In this document: one piece after another, positions 54,981 to 64,000 of the stretch | How positions within the stretch are numbered: the first letter of the stretch is position 1 | Layout of the letters: each line of letters opens with the position of its first letter | NCBI GenBank assembly: GCA_012845835.1 | Contig: JABAKD010000011.1 | Location: 8,804,381 to 8,868,380, forward strand | DNA: 64,000 bases | DNA from: Undaria pinnatifida | Lineage: Eukaryota; Sar; Phaeophyceae; Laminariales; Alariaceae | Direction: 5' to 3' | Made by a program: the position numbers and the translations under genes | Notes under the pieces: model-generated | Database searches by the model: none | What the model was told of the DNA's origin: nothing | The model's input: only the letters and a program-made list of their open reading frames with translations

Positions 54981-55250
54981 CCCGGTGGTGTATCAGGTTA
55001 TCCTCGAGCCTGGTATAGGTCAGTTTCGTGAGTTCGAGCCCCGCCGAGTGCATGCTTGTTGAGTATTAATTCGTTGGGACTCTTTTTCTTGTGCATAAAT
55101 TGACTTGCGCAAAGCGCAAGAGCTTAAGTTAGCAACACCCGATGAAAAATCGACGAGCAGTGGGATTGCTGGACCCTATGCGCAATAAAATTGAAGGCAA
55201 GAACCGGGGGGGAAGAAGAGACGAGACCCGTGACCACGGCTTGTCCAGAA
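54981..55250 (+). mobile_element. SINE-like element, second copy
   Basis: A-box-like TGGTGTATCAGG (54986-54997) and B-box AGTTCGAGCC (55031-55040) lie about 45 bp apart. Downstream AAAGCGCAAGAGCTTAAG, AAATCGACGAGCAG, a G run, GGAAGAAG and GTGACCACGGCTTGTCCAGAAG run parallel to 45382-45682. Confidence 0.55.
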
Positions 55251-55699
55251 GCTGGAGAGTAGAAGTGTGAGAAAAAAAAACAAAAAAACCAAGGAGGTGT
55301 GTTGTGACTTGTGTTTTTGCGATGACGCCATATAGGACTCGCGCGCTGGTAGACAGTCGAAACTACCGCCAATTGGTTGGGAGCTGGTGGATGACATGGT
55401 TCGCCGTTTCGCACGTAACACACATCGGAGAACTTCTACCGGTCTCGATCTTCGGCTCAACTCTCCGGCTGCACCCACAGAAGTCAAACGGGCCACCAGC
55501 ACTAATATTGACGAAGTTTTGGCGGGCGTGTTCATCAGCCATTCGTGTCCCCTCGAAAGATGTTTTTGTGATGCTGCGTGTAGCCGTAGAAGCAACGGAG
55601 GATAGAAACCTTTGACAGAAACCCCATCCGAACAACAATTGATATAGGAAGAACCGGGAGACAGGTTCGATCGCGCGTTGTCCTGCCGTAGACGCGTGG
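55251..55699. other. No gene recognised
   Basis: Several overlapping open frames on both strands up to 183 codons (minus, 55727-55176) have no domain motif. Confidence 0.35.
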
Positions 55700-55850
55700 T
55701 AAGTGCTTTACGACAACGGCAACACATTTTCGGCCGAAAAGTTTTGTGAATAACGGGTCTCCTTATCAGCCCAAAATCGCCGGACTACAATTGATTCTTG
55801 TTTTCCCAAACGAAGTAGGTGGGATTATTCATTGGGGTTGCACGTACTTT
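55700..55850 (+). mobile_element. Family A MITE fragment
   Basis: TTTCGGCCGAAAAGTTTTGTGAA, CGGGTCTCCTTATCAGCCCAAAATCGCCGG and ATTGATTCTTGTTTTCCC match the left part of family A. Termini were not found. Confidence 0.5.
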
Positions 55851-56147
55851 CCCTTCGCTTTCTGCCAACTTTAGTTTGGCGACGTTGTGTTTAAAGTTTT
55901 CTATTATTAGGGTAGGGTAGACTACTACTAAAATAAGAATAAGTAAGTGAGGAAATGAGGGGAAAAAATATGACGTGTACCCCAACCGCACGAATAATAG
56001 TAGCATTTAATAGTAGTACCACGCGTCCTGAACCATTTTATTATTCAAAAACAAAATGTATCACCGTCAGATAGATGTAGATAGCTGCGTGCGAGTTCGG
56101 CAACTTTTATTTACGGTAAGCCAATAGAGGGTATATATATTACGTAG
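55851..56147. other. No feature recognised
   Basis: AT-rich spacer. Confidence 0.35.
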
Positions 56148-56225
56148 TCCGTTTGACCACTTGCGGAAGGTAATTGCCTACCCAAAGTAAGCCTCTCGCA
56201 ACACTCTTCCCCCTGCCAGGTAGCA
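56148..56225 (-). repeat. Repeat G copy
   Basis: GTCCGTTTGACCACTTGCGG, AAGGTAATTGCCTACCCAAA and GTAAGCCTCTCGCAACACTC parallel 33980-34065, with the GTGGTCAAACGG A-box-like motif on the minus strand. Confidence 0.6.
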
Positions 56226-56357
56226 AAGTCGGCCGGATACATGGGCGGGCGTGTCAATATCCACCGACGACGCGGTTCCATTTCCTGGGATACCGGGGAG
56301 AGAGTTTGCCAAGCTCGACATGTATGTGGTCAACGTCGCACAAGTTTATTATCGTTG

Positions 56358-56505
56358 ATGGATGGTGGGATTAGAACCCACGACCCAAAAACCCACGGAC
56401 TGTCGACGACGCCATTCGTTAAGAAATTAGAGGGTATTAGCCCGTTTGACCACTTCCATAAGGTTAACCAATTGCTAACCCGAGCTAACCCTTATAGCAG
56501 TTTAT
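56358..56505 (-). mobile_element. tRNA-like head of a SINE (serine/leucine type), minus strand
   Basis: On the minus strand an A box GTGGTCAAACGGG (56453-56441) is followed about 60 bases later by a T-arm with B box, TGGGTTCTAATCCCACC (56381-56365). That spacing fits a tRNA with a long variable arm. The acceptor ends do not pair, so this is probably tRNA-derived and not a functional tRNA. The upstream part is repeat G. Confidence 0.5.
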
Positions 56506-56618
56506 TGTCAAGCTGTATGATACACCGGCCGCCCGCTTTTAGTTAGCTTTAGTTAGCTAGCACAAGCTGTCATGATTCAACATTTTTGGGGGCATATGAT
56601 ATTGTAAGAGAAGTGGTC

Positions 56619-57506
56619 AAAATCGGGTATATACCCCGGTGCATTTGTGGACAAAATCTTGTATCTTACTAATATTTCAGCGTTCGCCACGCCGCCAAGA
56701 CGCCATCTGATTGGCCAACGCCGGCCTCCACCCGACGGTGGCCACATTTCCGCCGGGTAGAGACCCGTTTTGGCTACTCAACCCGGAAAAGGCACCCGAT
56801 CAATCTACTCCCCTACCCTATAACATCCGGGCTGTTCGACCACGTCGGCGCAATCGCCCACCACGGACTATACATCTGAGTTCCACCGGACTCCATCCGT
56901 CTCTAATCGACAAAGACGCAAAAGAACCATGTGCTTGATATCCATGATTCTCCCGACCTCTCTCTCTCCCTCCACCTCAAAAACGCCACCTCACAACTGG
57001 GATCTCTCTCTCCTTCGACCCAAAAGCCATCTCAGTACAGCACCACTAGAGACAACCATGAGCGACGCTACGACCCTGCTCTCTAAGAAGATGATGTGAT
57101 TTCCAACGCTGAAGACCCTGCGGAAGACCGTGAGCCCATCACTGGGGAGAATTTGCTCGTCGTGAAGGAGAGGCAGGGGTCGAGAGAGTGAAATCATGGA
57201 CGTCAACAGATTGTTTTTGTGAGTCTTTGCCGGTAACAGAGAGGTGAAGTCCATTGTAACTCAGATGGTGCGTGGTGGGCCACTGGGCCATTGTCGTCGA
57301 ACAGCCCAGCCATTATCGGGTAGGGGGACATAATAACTGGGTACCTAATGCGGGTTGAGTAGTCATATGTGTATGGGTCTACCCCCCGAAAATGTGGCCA
57401 TAGTCGGGTGGAGGCCAGCGTGGCCAAGGCGTCCCGGGGGAGTGGCGAACACTGAAATTGAAAGGTACCCGATTTTGTTCACAAATGAACCGGGCATACC
57501 CGACCT
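56619..57506. mobile_element. Foldback element with about 0.3 kb inverted terminal repeats
   Basis: The left arm (56619-56932) contains AATCGGGTATATACCCCGG, TGCATTTGTGGACAAAATC, GTTCGCCACGCC, GGCCTCCACCCGAC, TGGCCACATTTCCG, TACTCAACCCG and GGGCTGTTCGAC. The right arm (57205-57506) contains the complements in reverse order. The centre (56933-57204) is unique. No transposase frame is seen; this is probably a non-autonomous DNA transposon. Confidence 0.83.
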
Positions 57507-57688
57507 TGGCCTCAGCTCGTAAAACGAAGCCGAGAACATTTTTTTGTCGGCAGCGCCCGACAAATAAATTTTCGGGCATTGAAAAACTGATGCACCTCTC
57601 CAAACTCTGTACACAATGGAAAGGCCCGGAAGTGCATAGGAAGGTACACGCGACCATCGTGTATCCTTGATAGGGACCGATCTTCGAG

Positions 57689-57947
57689 GCGTGCTACGAT
57701 AGAGGTGAGATACCATTTTTTTCTGATGCTCGCCACAACTTCGGAGCATAAGACCTCCCCCAAAAACTGATTTTTTTGGAGGAAAAATAAGACTGGAGTA
57801 CATAGTCGGATGAATAATCCGACGGCCGAGGTACGCGACGAGAGTCGACCCAAAAAAGATGTCCTATTTCCGACGATTTTGGGCTAAGGGGCCCCGTCGT
57901 TCAGAAAACGCTTCAGACAAAAAGAGCTACCTCTGTCGTAGCCCGTG
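57689..57947 (-). mobile_element. Family A MITE
   Basis: GGCGTGCTACGATAGAGGTGA and CTACCTCTGTCGTAGCCCGTG are the inverted termini. The interior CATAAGACCTCCCCCAAAAAC and CCGACGATTTTGGGCTAAGG matches the copies at 46622 and 5749. Confidence 0.88.
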
Positions 57948-59374
57948 TCGTCCGTTCGTTCTAACAGGCTCGACGACAGTCGACGGTGACACGGTTAAGC
58001 CTGCCCCGCAGCAGACCGTGTTGCTCGCAAACCTTTCTTTGTCGCTCTCGCACAACAACGTGTGCAAAACACTGCACATGAAACCCAAGGTGAGCACCAT
58101 CTAGAAAGCCGTCCTCCTAAGTTTCTCGAAATTCGCACGTTTTATATTATTATCTGGTATTGTTATAGTTGTAGTCTAATCATGATAGCACGAACACACG
58201 TTTTGGATTTATCTTGTCTTTCATCCACATCCTCCAGCGCATGCGGCACCTACAAGTACAAAGGAGAAATTCGTTCTGCATACAGGAGACACAAGATCGC
58301 GTGACACGTGGTACATACATGTGGATATGTGAGACAAGAAGGAAGGGGTGGGGTTATTTTCGAGAGGACGCTCAAATTCTCACTGCCCAACCCTTTTCAC
58401 TTTTTCTTCTCTTTAATCCTCACGTTTACTTTCCACCCTCAGCGACCTTCTGGACAAGTCATGGTGTGGTATACAAAAGGCAGCATGGACCAAGGGAGCG
58501 ACAACTGCTTTGCGGGGGTGCCTCTGACTCTGAAATAATCAGTCACGCAAGGGTTACACCCACCTCCGGTATTGGTGGCTTCCTGTCCGTTCCTACAGAA
58601 GGGGGCGCGGGGCCGTTCGTTCAGGGAGGCGAGATAACGCCTGCCAGCTATATAGGGGACACCTACTATAAATCACAACTCAGCAACGGGAGAGGAGGGA
58701 TACCACAACAACCGTGGTCACACACATACAGGTGTTTTTCCTTACTCCACCCTGGTACAAGCACCCTCATTTTTATTGCGCTTTTAATTCAGCACAAACC
58801 CCCCTTTTTTCATCTTTTTGCTCGTCGATTGGCGTCGAATTTCGCTGCGTTTAAAATTGCTCTCGCGCTTTCCGTTCCTTGTCAGTTTCACTTACGCGCA
58901 AGAAAAAGTCCCCCGACGAGCGCGCGTGTAAACTTGGTTGGGAAGGTCTTCGAACCTGCACATTTTTTACTTTGTTAGTAGGGACGAGGTTTACCTGTCT
59001 GAGGAGGATTCCATATAGATAGGGGAACGCCTGCTACCGAGGTACATTCTTTTTTTGCGTTTTTGGTCATCCCTTCTGTTTCCTTCGCAAATTTCCCTTT
59101 TTCCTTTTTCTTTCCCCAGACGTCACTCAGATCCGGGGTCACTGAACAGGCTCTTCTCCTCGTCCCTCCCCACTACGGCCCACACGACCAAGGCATATCT
59201 ATAATAGAAGTTAGGGGGTTGGTTCACCATTGATTGATTGATTGGGGACTTTTTTTCACCATCAGTCAGCCCAGACTTACATGCGAGAAGAGAACGTCTC
59301 TCTTCTTTCTCCGCGGTCTTACATGTGCTTTAATGTTCTACCTGGTATTGTTTTATTGTTTCGGGCGATATGAC
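57948..59374. other. No gene firmly recognised
   Basis: A 254-codon plus-strand frame (58214-58978) is longer than most here but shows no domain and no conserved cysteine or glycine pattern, so I do not call it. CAGATCCGGGGTCACTGAAC and CTCCCCACTACGG (59118-59177) repeat a segment at 45018-45063. Confidence 0.35.
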
Positions 59375-59505
59375 ACCCCGCCATGAAACGGTTACTTACA
59401 TGTTACGCTGCGCCAAGCCGGTCGCGTGACGGCGTTTTTTGCAGGGAGGTGCGGAGTCACTCGGGCAAATGGCCCAATCCCGTCAGTGATATACCGGGTA
59501 CCCCT
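59375..59505 (+). mobile_element. Family B MITE right-half fragment
   Basis: TTACGCTGCGCCAAGCC, AGGTGCGGAGTCACTCGGGCAAATGGCCCAA and GTCAGTGATATACCGGGTACCCC match the right half of family B copies. Confidence 0.55.
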
Positions 59506-61419
59506 CCTTCCAGGAAGGATTGGCCGCAGCTTTCACACCTTCGTTTTTATCACGGGAGAAATATTCCAGATTTTTCTTCCCTCGTCGAATCGCATCTCCG
59601 TTTGATCTAGCTACCATTTGATCTGTGCTTACCCATCCATGCTGCCAGGCGCTCTCAGCAGTTGATTCCTTAGACTCTTCTATAGACTATAGTCTATAGG
59701 TTTTGCAAATTAAATGGAGAGTCCGACGCGCGTGGTATTCGAGTCCCAGAAGAATCAGTATTTTCTTAGAATATTATTTAATTCAAGAGTAACAACTAGA
59801 CATCCGGGGCGACGGTCACCTTGTGTTTTGTTTTTGTTCCCATCGCATTTGTTATCTTCGCACTTTTTCTTTCGCCTTTCTCCCTGCCTAGACGGAGCTC
59901 AGATCCTGGGTCACCAAAGGCGTGTTTCAACCCCCCCGCTAATAAGGCGTTGGGACGCGTGGAACCTAGAACGGAAAAATTATTGGGCTTGCCGCTGATT
60001 GGTTATCAAATCGAACGGATTCGTAACGTTCCCACGCTGACCGGGAATGTTGGAAGAGGAGGAAGGAGTCCCAAGGTCGTTAATATTGTGCAGCAAAACT
60101 TGACGGGCCACTTGGAACCATATTTACGGCAACTGGTTGGTGCTGGGAGTGTTGATACATACGCTGGAGATCCACGAGGGTGTGGGTGCACAGGGGGTGA
60201 TATAGAACTCACGGAGTGTGGGGCATGTATGGACGCCGTAGAGCTCGCCCGAGGCCGGAGCCACGCGCCACACGGCCATGGTATGACCAGGAGGCTTACG
60301 GAGCAATATACCGGGTTGGGAACGAGGCTCTGGCAATATATTTTTTTCAATTTCCTGGTTTATAGTTTGGAACCGATGTTCGTTGACGTTTCCGCAGTCA
60401 GTCCGCGTTGGGCCACGACGGCAATATCGCAGCTATTAGATAATAAATAGCATGTCCCTAGGTATAGACTATAGTACCACTTGGATCGCTAGCGCCGTCT
60501 TCTGTGTGGCTTGCCTCGGGGTGTTACCGCGTGTATATATAACTGTTCTCTGTGTCAGGTGCACTCGCTGCCCACGTGATGCTATGCCCCTGCCCCAGAG
60601 TCGAGCGGCACGCTCCCGCCGCAAACGTTAGACGATACGCTGGCTGTTCGGGGGTCGGTTGCCAAGAATTCACCAGTTTGTTGACATCGGACACCAACAC
60701 GTTGAAATGGAGCGAGCTCATACGAATAACCTCGTTTCATTCCACCGTTCCACCAAGGTCGAAATCGGATACGGCACTCCCTAACCTAACTAAGAGCGGG
60801 CTCTTCTTCCCCCCTCCACACCACGCCGGCACGCGCCTTCGTTTGAATTGGGAGGAAAAAACAGCATTCTTTCTCCTTCGCCGACTCGCGGTCAGTTTCA
60901 ATTAATTGTGTTTACCCACGCTATAAGATCGATCTCGGTAAGTGAGTGGGTGTCTCTGGAAAATGCTCTCTCCTCGGCGGTGGGTGTCGAGCTCATAATT
61001 TTCCCGTAATACCGAGATTTGAAAAGCTCACTCCAGGATTATTAGTAGTGTTCGAGGTTCACTACTAGACTGCCAGGGCGACCGCTTACTCACCACAACA
61101 AGTATCTGCCTTGTATTATTTGCGCACAAATCTTTGAGATTCAACTACAAATATGGCTTTGTCAGCAAAGATCTTCGGGGCGCTGCCGCCGCCACGTACC
61201 GGGTACTACAATATTAGTACTCTTTAGTACAGATATTGTATTCCGGCGCATTTGCAACCATTGCTTGTCGTACAATACGTGTATTTTTATTGACGTTCTT
61301 GTGCATTGCGAAGAAACAGGGTCGCTGACAAGTATCGAACCCGCACACATTTTGTGTCGGTTTGAGAACAAAATAATATATACATAGTCTATATATGATG
61401 TATCTCACAAAAAATAAAG
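59506..61419. other. No gene firmly recognised
   Basis: A 209-codon plus-strand frame (59821-60450) includes KVVNIVQQNLTGHLEPYLRQ, DPRGCGCTGGDIELTECGAC and LTEQYTGLGTRLWQYIFFNF. It has some protein-like composition but no family I recognise and no homologous copy in the window. It could be a small gene or an exon; I estimate one chance in five. Confidence 0.3.
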
Positions 61420-62215
61420 TATACTTGAAATGCGGCTGTGAGACCGAAGATCTCACCTAAACTCATTCATGTTTAGAAGCTACCCCGCGGGTATGTATGT
61501 AACACTCTGATCGCGCGTATCACTACTGGTTGTCGTGTGTCCTCGTTAATTAAGGATATATAGATTGTGGCGGCTCCCGTTATTAATAGAACAAGCTTGT
61601 GCCAGGGTCAAAGAAAGGGTGATGATGCTATCCAATCTGTGGTGCACGCGGAAACTATAAAACCCAGGGTTACAAATTTTGACGGTGGAATGCACCACTT
61701 TATTATGTAGATATATCATGTTGTTGTGTAGCGGTAGTAGTCGTATGACCCGTGAGGGTAGGTCAGGGTTCAAGGGGGAGGGGGCGGGGGGTTAACGTTT
61801 TTGCGTCGCATAAATGGATAGGGGCTTGGTGCACGTGGTGCTACGTCTTCTAGGCGGCGTTGGGGGCGGCGGGGAAGGGGGAGGGGGTTAACGAGAACTT
61901 GACGACCATCTAAATGAATTTGAGCCGCGCTGCATAGATGGCTCGCTGGATGCGTGTTCTCGTTAAGAACATCGTCGGTCTTTGACTCCCCTAATTAATA
62001 TAAAAAGTTGATTGTACGACACAGCAGTAGTCAACAGGGTGCTGTTAATCACAATCTACGCGCGGAAACGATAAAACCTTTTTCGAGGGGGACAACATTT
62101 GACGGCTGGCTGTGGAAGGCACCAGTTAAAAAATGATATTCCGGATTCGTGTGACCTGACCAGCGAGGAGGCCGTCGGGGGGGGGGGGGGGGGGGGGGTC
62201 AACGCCATTAGTTAT
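61420..62215 (+). repeat. Family D element, two diverged sub-units
   Basis: TGAGACCGAAGATCTCACC, CTGATCGCGCGTATCAC, GTGTCCTCGTTAATTAAGGATAT, CGCGGAAACTATAAAACCC and TTTGACGGTGGAATGCACC form the first unit. TGCGTGTTCTCGTTAAG, GACTCCCC, CAACAGGGTGCTGTTAATC, CGCGGAAACGATAAAACC and GGGGGACAACATTTGACGG form the second. G runs at 61770-61790, 61865-61890 and 62176-62198 close each unit. Confidence 0.8.
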
Positions 62216-63341
62216 TATCACTATTATTGAGTAGGAGCTTATAACAAGTAGTGCGTAGCTGACGATAAAACGACGACGCAGAAATTTTGGATCCGAGACG
62301 CTTTTTCGTGGTGACATGTAACACACTGCTGCTGGCTGTGTCCTCGGCCGTCGGAAGTCGTTGGCACGAACAACAACCCGAAGAAAAATATGAGTGCCCG
62401 TACTTGGTTCTGTAGGCATATATATGGTTTTGTTCTCCCCAGCAAGAAACTGGTCTGAACCCTTCGCCAGTGCCCTCAGGATCGCGAGGTCCCGGCTTAC
62501 ACGCATCTCTCATGCACGGAGAGAGCCTCCGGGGAGAGACCGAGGAGACAGAGCAAATAATTTCCCAACCAAGCATTTCCTAGGAAAATGTGACTATTGC
62601 CTACCTGGTATATCTATGATGAATGGTAGATTATTTGTGTAGTCTATGCAAGATATGTTCCCAAAGACCATCCATCCATCCATTATCGTCGAGTTTTCTA
62701 GTCGAGGATCAATCTGGAGGACATGGGCAGTCGCAGACTAATCTACTAAATACACCTGGTTAAGCGCTAATAAACCTGTGACCTCAAGACCCTTGATGGC
62801 TCGATACCGGGGAGGGGTCCGTATGCATGTATAGTAGTAGATGCGGTTTCCCGTGTGGTGCTGGTGCTCTGACTCATTATTATTTGCCCAAAGTCAAATA
62901 ATCTGACGTGGGTTGACGGCTTATATGATAGTTTCTTGTCCCGGCAAAAAAGGTCCTCCCTAGACAAAATATACTGGTTTTAGTTTGGAGCGTTGTTGGT
63001 CAAAAGTCAGGAGTGCCTCCAACAGACCCCTTGTCCAAATCGCGATTGACGTTTCCCAATCAATTCTTAACGTACCCTCTTAGCCTTAATCTTCACCCTA
63101 TCCACCTGCGTATGTATGCATGATAACCCTTTATCACTGGTGCGTGTCAGGAACCACCCCACCCGTGGTCTAAAGTCGACCGCAGCCTATGCAATATCCA
63201 GCTGATAATATCGTGCGTATGTTGTCGTTATTATGTCGTCGGGGCCGAAAGTGAAGGATAGAGATTTGAACGAGGTTGAACTCATTCCGGCCGTGTGTGT
63301 TGTTAAAAAAATCTGTTATTTCCACCCATCTACATTCAGCG
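62216..63341. other. No gene recognised
   Basis: Open frames up to 126 codons without motifs. Confidence 0.4.
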
Positions 63342-63377
63342 CAACAACAACAGCAACAACAACACCACCACCAGCAA

Positions 63378-63460
<83 letters not shown>
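63342..63460. repeat. (CAA)n microsatellite
   Basis: About 119 bp of CAA, pure from roughly 63378. It would read as polyglutamine, polythreonine or polyasparagine in the three plus frames. No gene around it supports translation. Confidence 0.93.
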
Positions 63461-64000
63461 GGTGTCCGTGCTGATGCCTTCTCAGGCAGAGAAACGTCGA
63501 GCTCTTGTTCTTCTTCTGTGGTACGGGATACGCGAGAAAAGTTAATACGGCAAGGTGAGTGCAGGTGAGCTGGCCCTGCGAAGACAACGGCACTGAGCAC
63601 GCGGGCAAAACAGTAAAATGTACATGTACTTTGGAAATGAAAAAATGTACTCCGAGTATGATATTATACCTGTAGTCTAGTCTATAGCAAACCAGACCAT
63701 TTGTACCTTTGCAGTTATAAAGTACTACTTCAGTACTTCGTATAAAATACACATGTAAACATATCATATAGACTACCTGAACAGCAAACCAGAATATTTG
63801 TAGATTTGCAGTTATGAAATACATAAATATATGTAGTCTATAGACTACATGTCATCAATATATCAGGAAAAAAAGTGTACCTGGTAGTTGGAGTTTTTGC
63901 ACATATGATACCTGGTATATATTATCAGATATCATACAAAAGTTCCGATGAAACGAACGAAGTAAATAGACACAACATATATGCAAATGGGCAGTTGACA
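63461..64000. other. No gene recognised
   Basis: AT-rich stretch with three TAGTCTATAGACTA-type palindromes (63672-63690, 63765-63775, 63833-63850) and two ACCTGGTA motifs. Confidence 0.4.

Noticed and set aside
55176..55727. 183-codon minus-strand frame overlapping a SINE-like tail
   Set aside because: Part of it is translated from repeat sequence shared with 45650-45682, and competing frames exist on the other strand.
58214..58978. 254-codon plus-strand frame
   Set aside because: Longest unexplained frame, but it lacks any repeated or family-like motif and overlaps dispersed repeat segments. Kept only as a note.
63233..63568. Polythreonine/polyglutamine open frames
   Set aside because: Produced by the CAA microsatellite alone. 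All frames of such a tract are open and nothing around it looks coding.

Overview
This window looks like nuclear DNA of a eukaryote rich in introns and repeats. The evidence is GT-AG introns of 1.1-1.6 kb, very low gene density, many short inverted-repeat transposons, LTR-retrotransposon pieces, tRNA-headed SINE-like units and triplet microsatellites. The protein families fit a stramenopile alga, perhaps a brown alga. That assignment is inference: no ribosomal or organelle marker is present, and no database was searched. No bacterial operon, CRISPR array, rRNA or complete tRNA gene was seen.

Three protein-coding loci are supported. Two are paralogues in inverted, head-to-head arrangement, one on the minus strand (6176 down to 2379) and one on the plus strand (22791 to 26852). 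Each has three coding exons with the same phases (123-126 nt, exactly 79 nt, 914-923 nt). Each encodes a secreted protein of about 370 residues: a signal peptide, a short cysteine-bearing linker, then a domain resembling the plant root-cap / von Willebrand D-like fold. The third locus (32228 down to 31125) encodes a protein with about five membrane segments. Its best start lies upstream of an in-frame TGA.

The rest is mostly repeats. Family A MITEs have termini near GTGCTACGATAGAGGT. Family B MITEs have termini near GGCTACGGTAGGGGG and carry internal CTCGCGCGAG palindromes. Family C MITEs have termini near TCATCCCACGGTAGGG and carry internal CTCACATGAG palindromes. Family D is a larger element with long G or C runs. 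Family F is a diverged tandem array at 12-14.6 kb. From 34 to 40 kb there is a graveyard of Ty1/copia-like fragments, plus a complete 2.0 kb LTR element with TG..CA ends and a 5-bp target duplication. That element contains a roughly 0.53 kb near-perfect hairpin. A second large foldback lies at 56.6-57.5 kb.

Layout: 0.6-1.9 kb tandem repeats; 2.4-6.2 kb gene A; 7.2-8.1 kb family D; 12-16.7 kb family F array and MITEs; 22.3-26.9 kb MITE then gene B; 29-33 kb MITEs around the membrane-protein locus; 34-40 kb retroelement nest; 40-51 kb MITEs, SINE and family D; 51-64 kb MITEs, SINEs, foldback and family D. The two paralogues presumably arose from one inverted duplication. Their introns have since collected different MITEs and tandem duplications.
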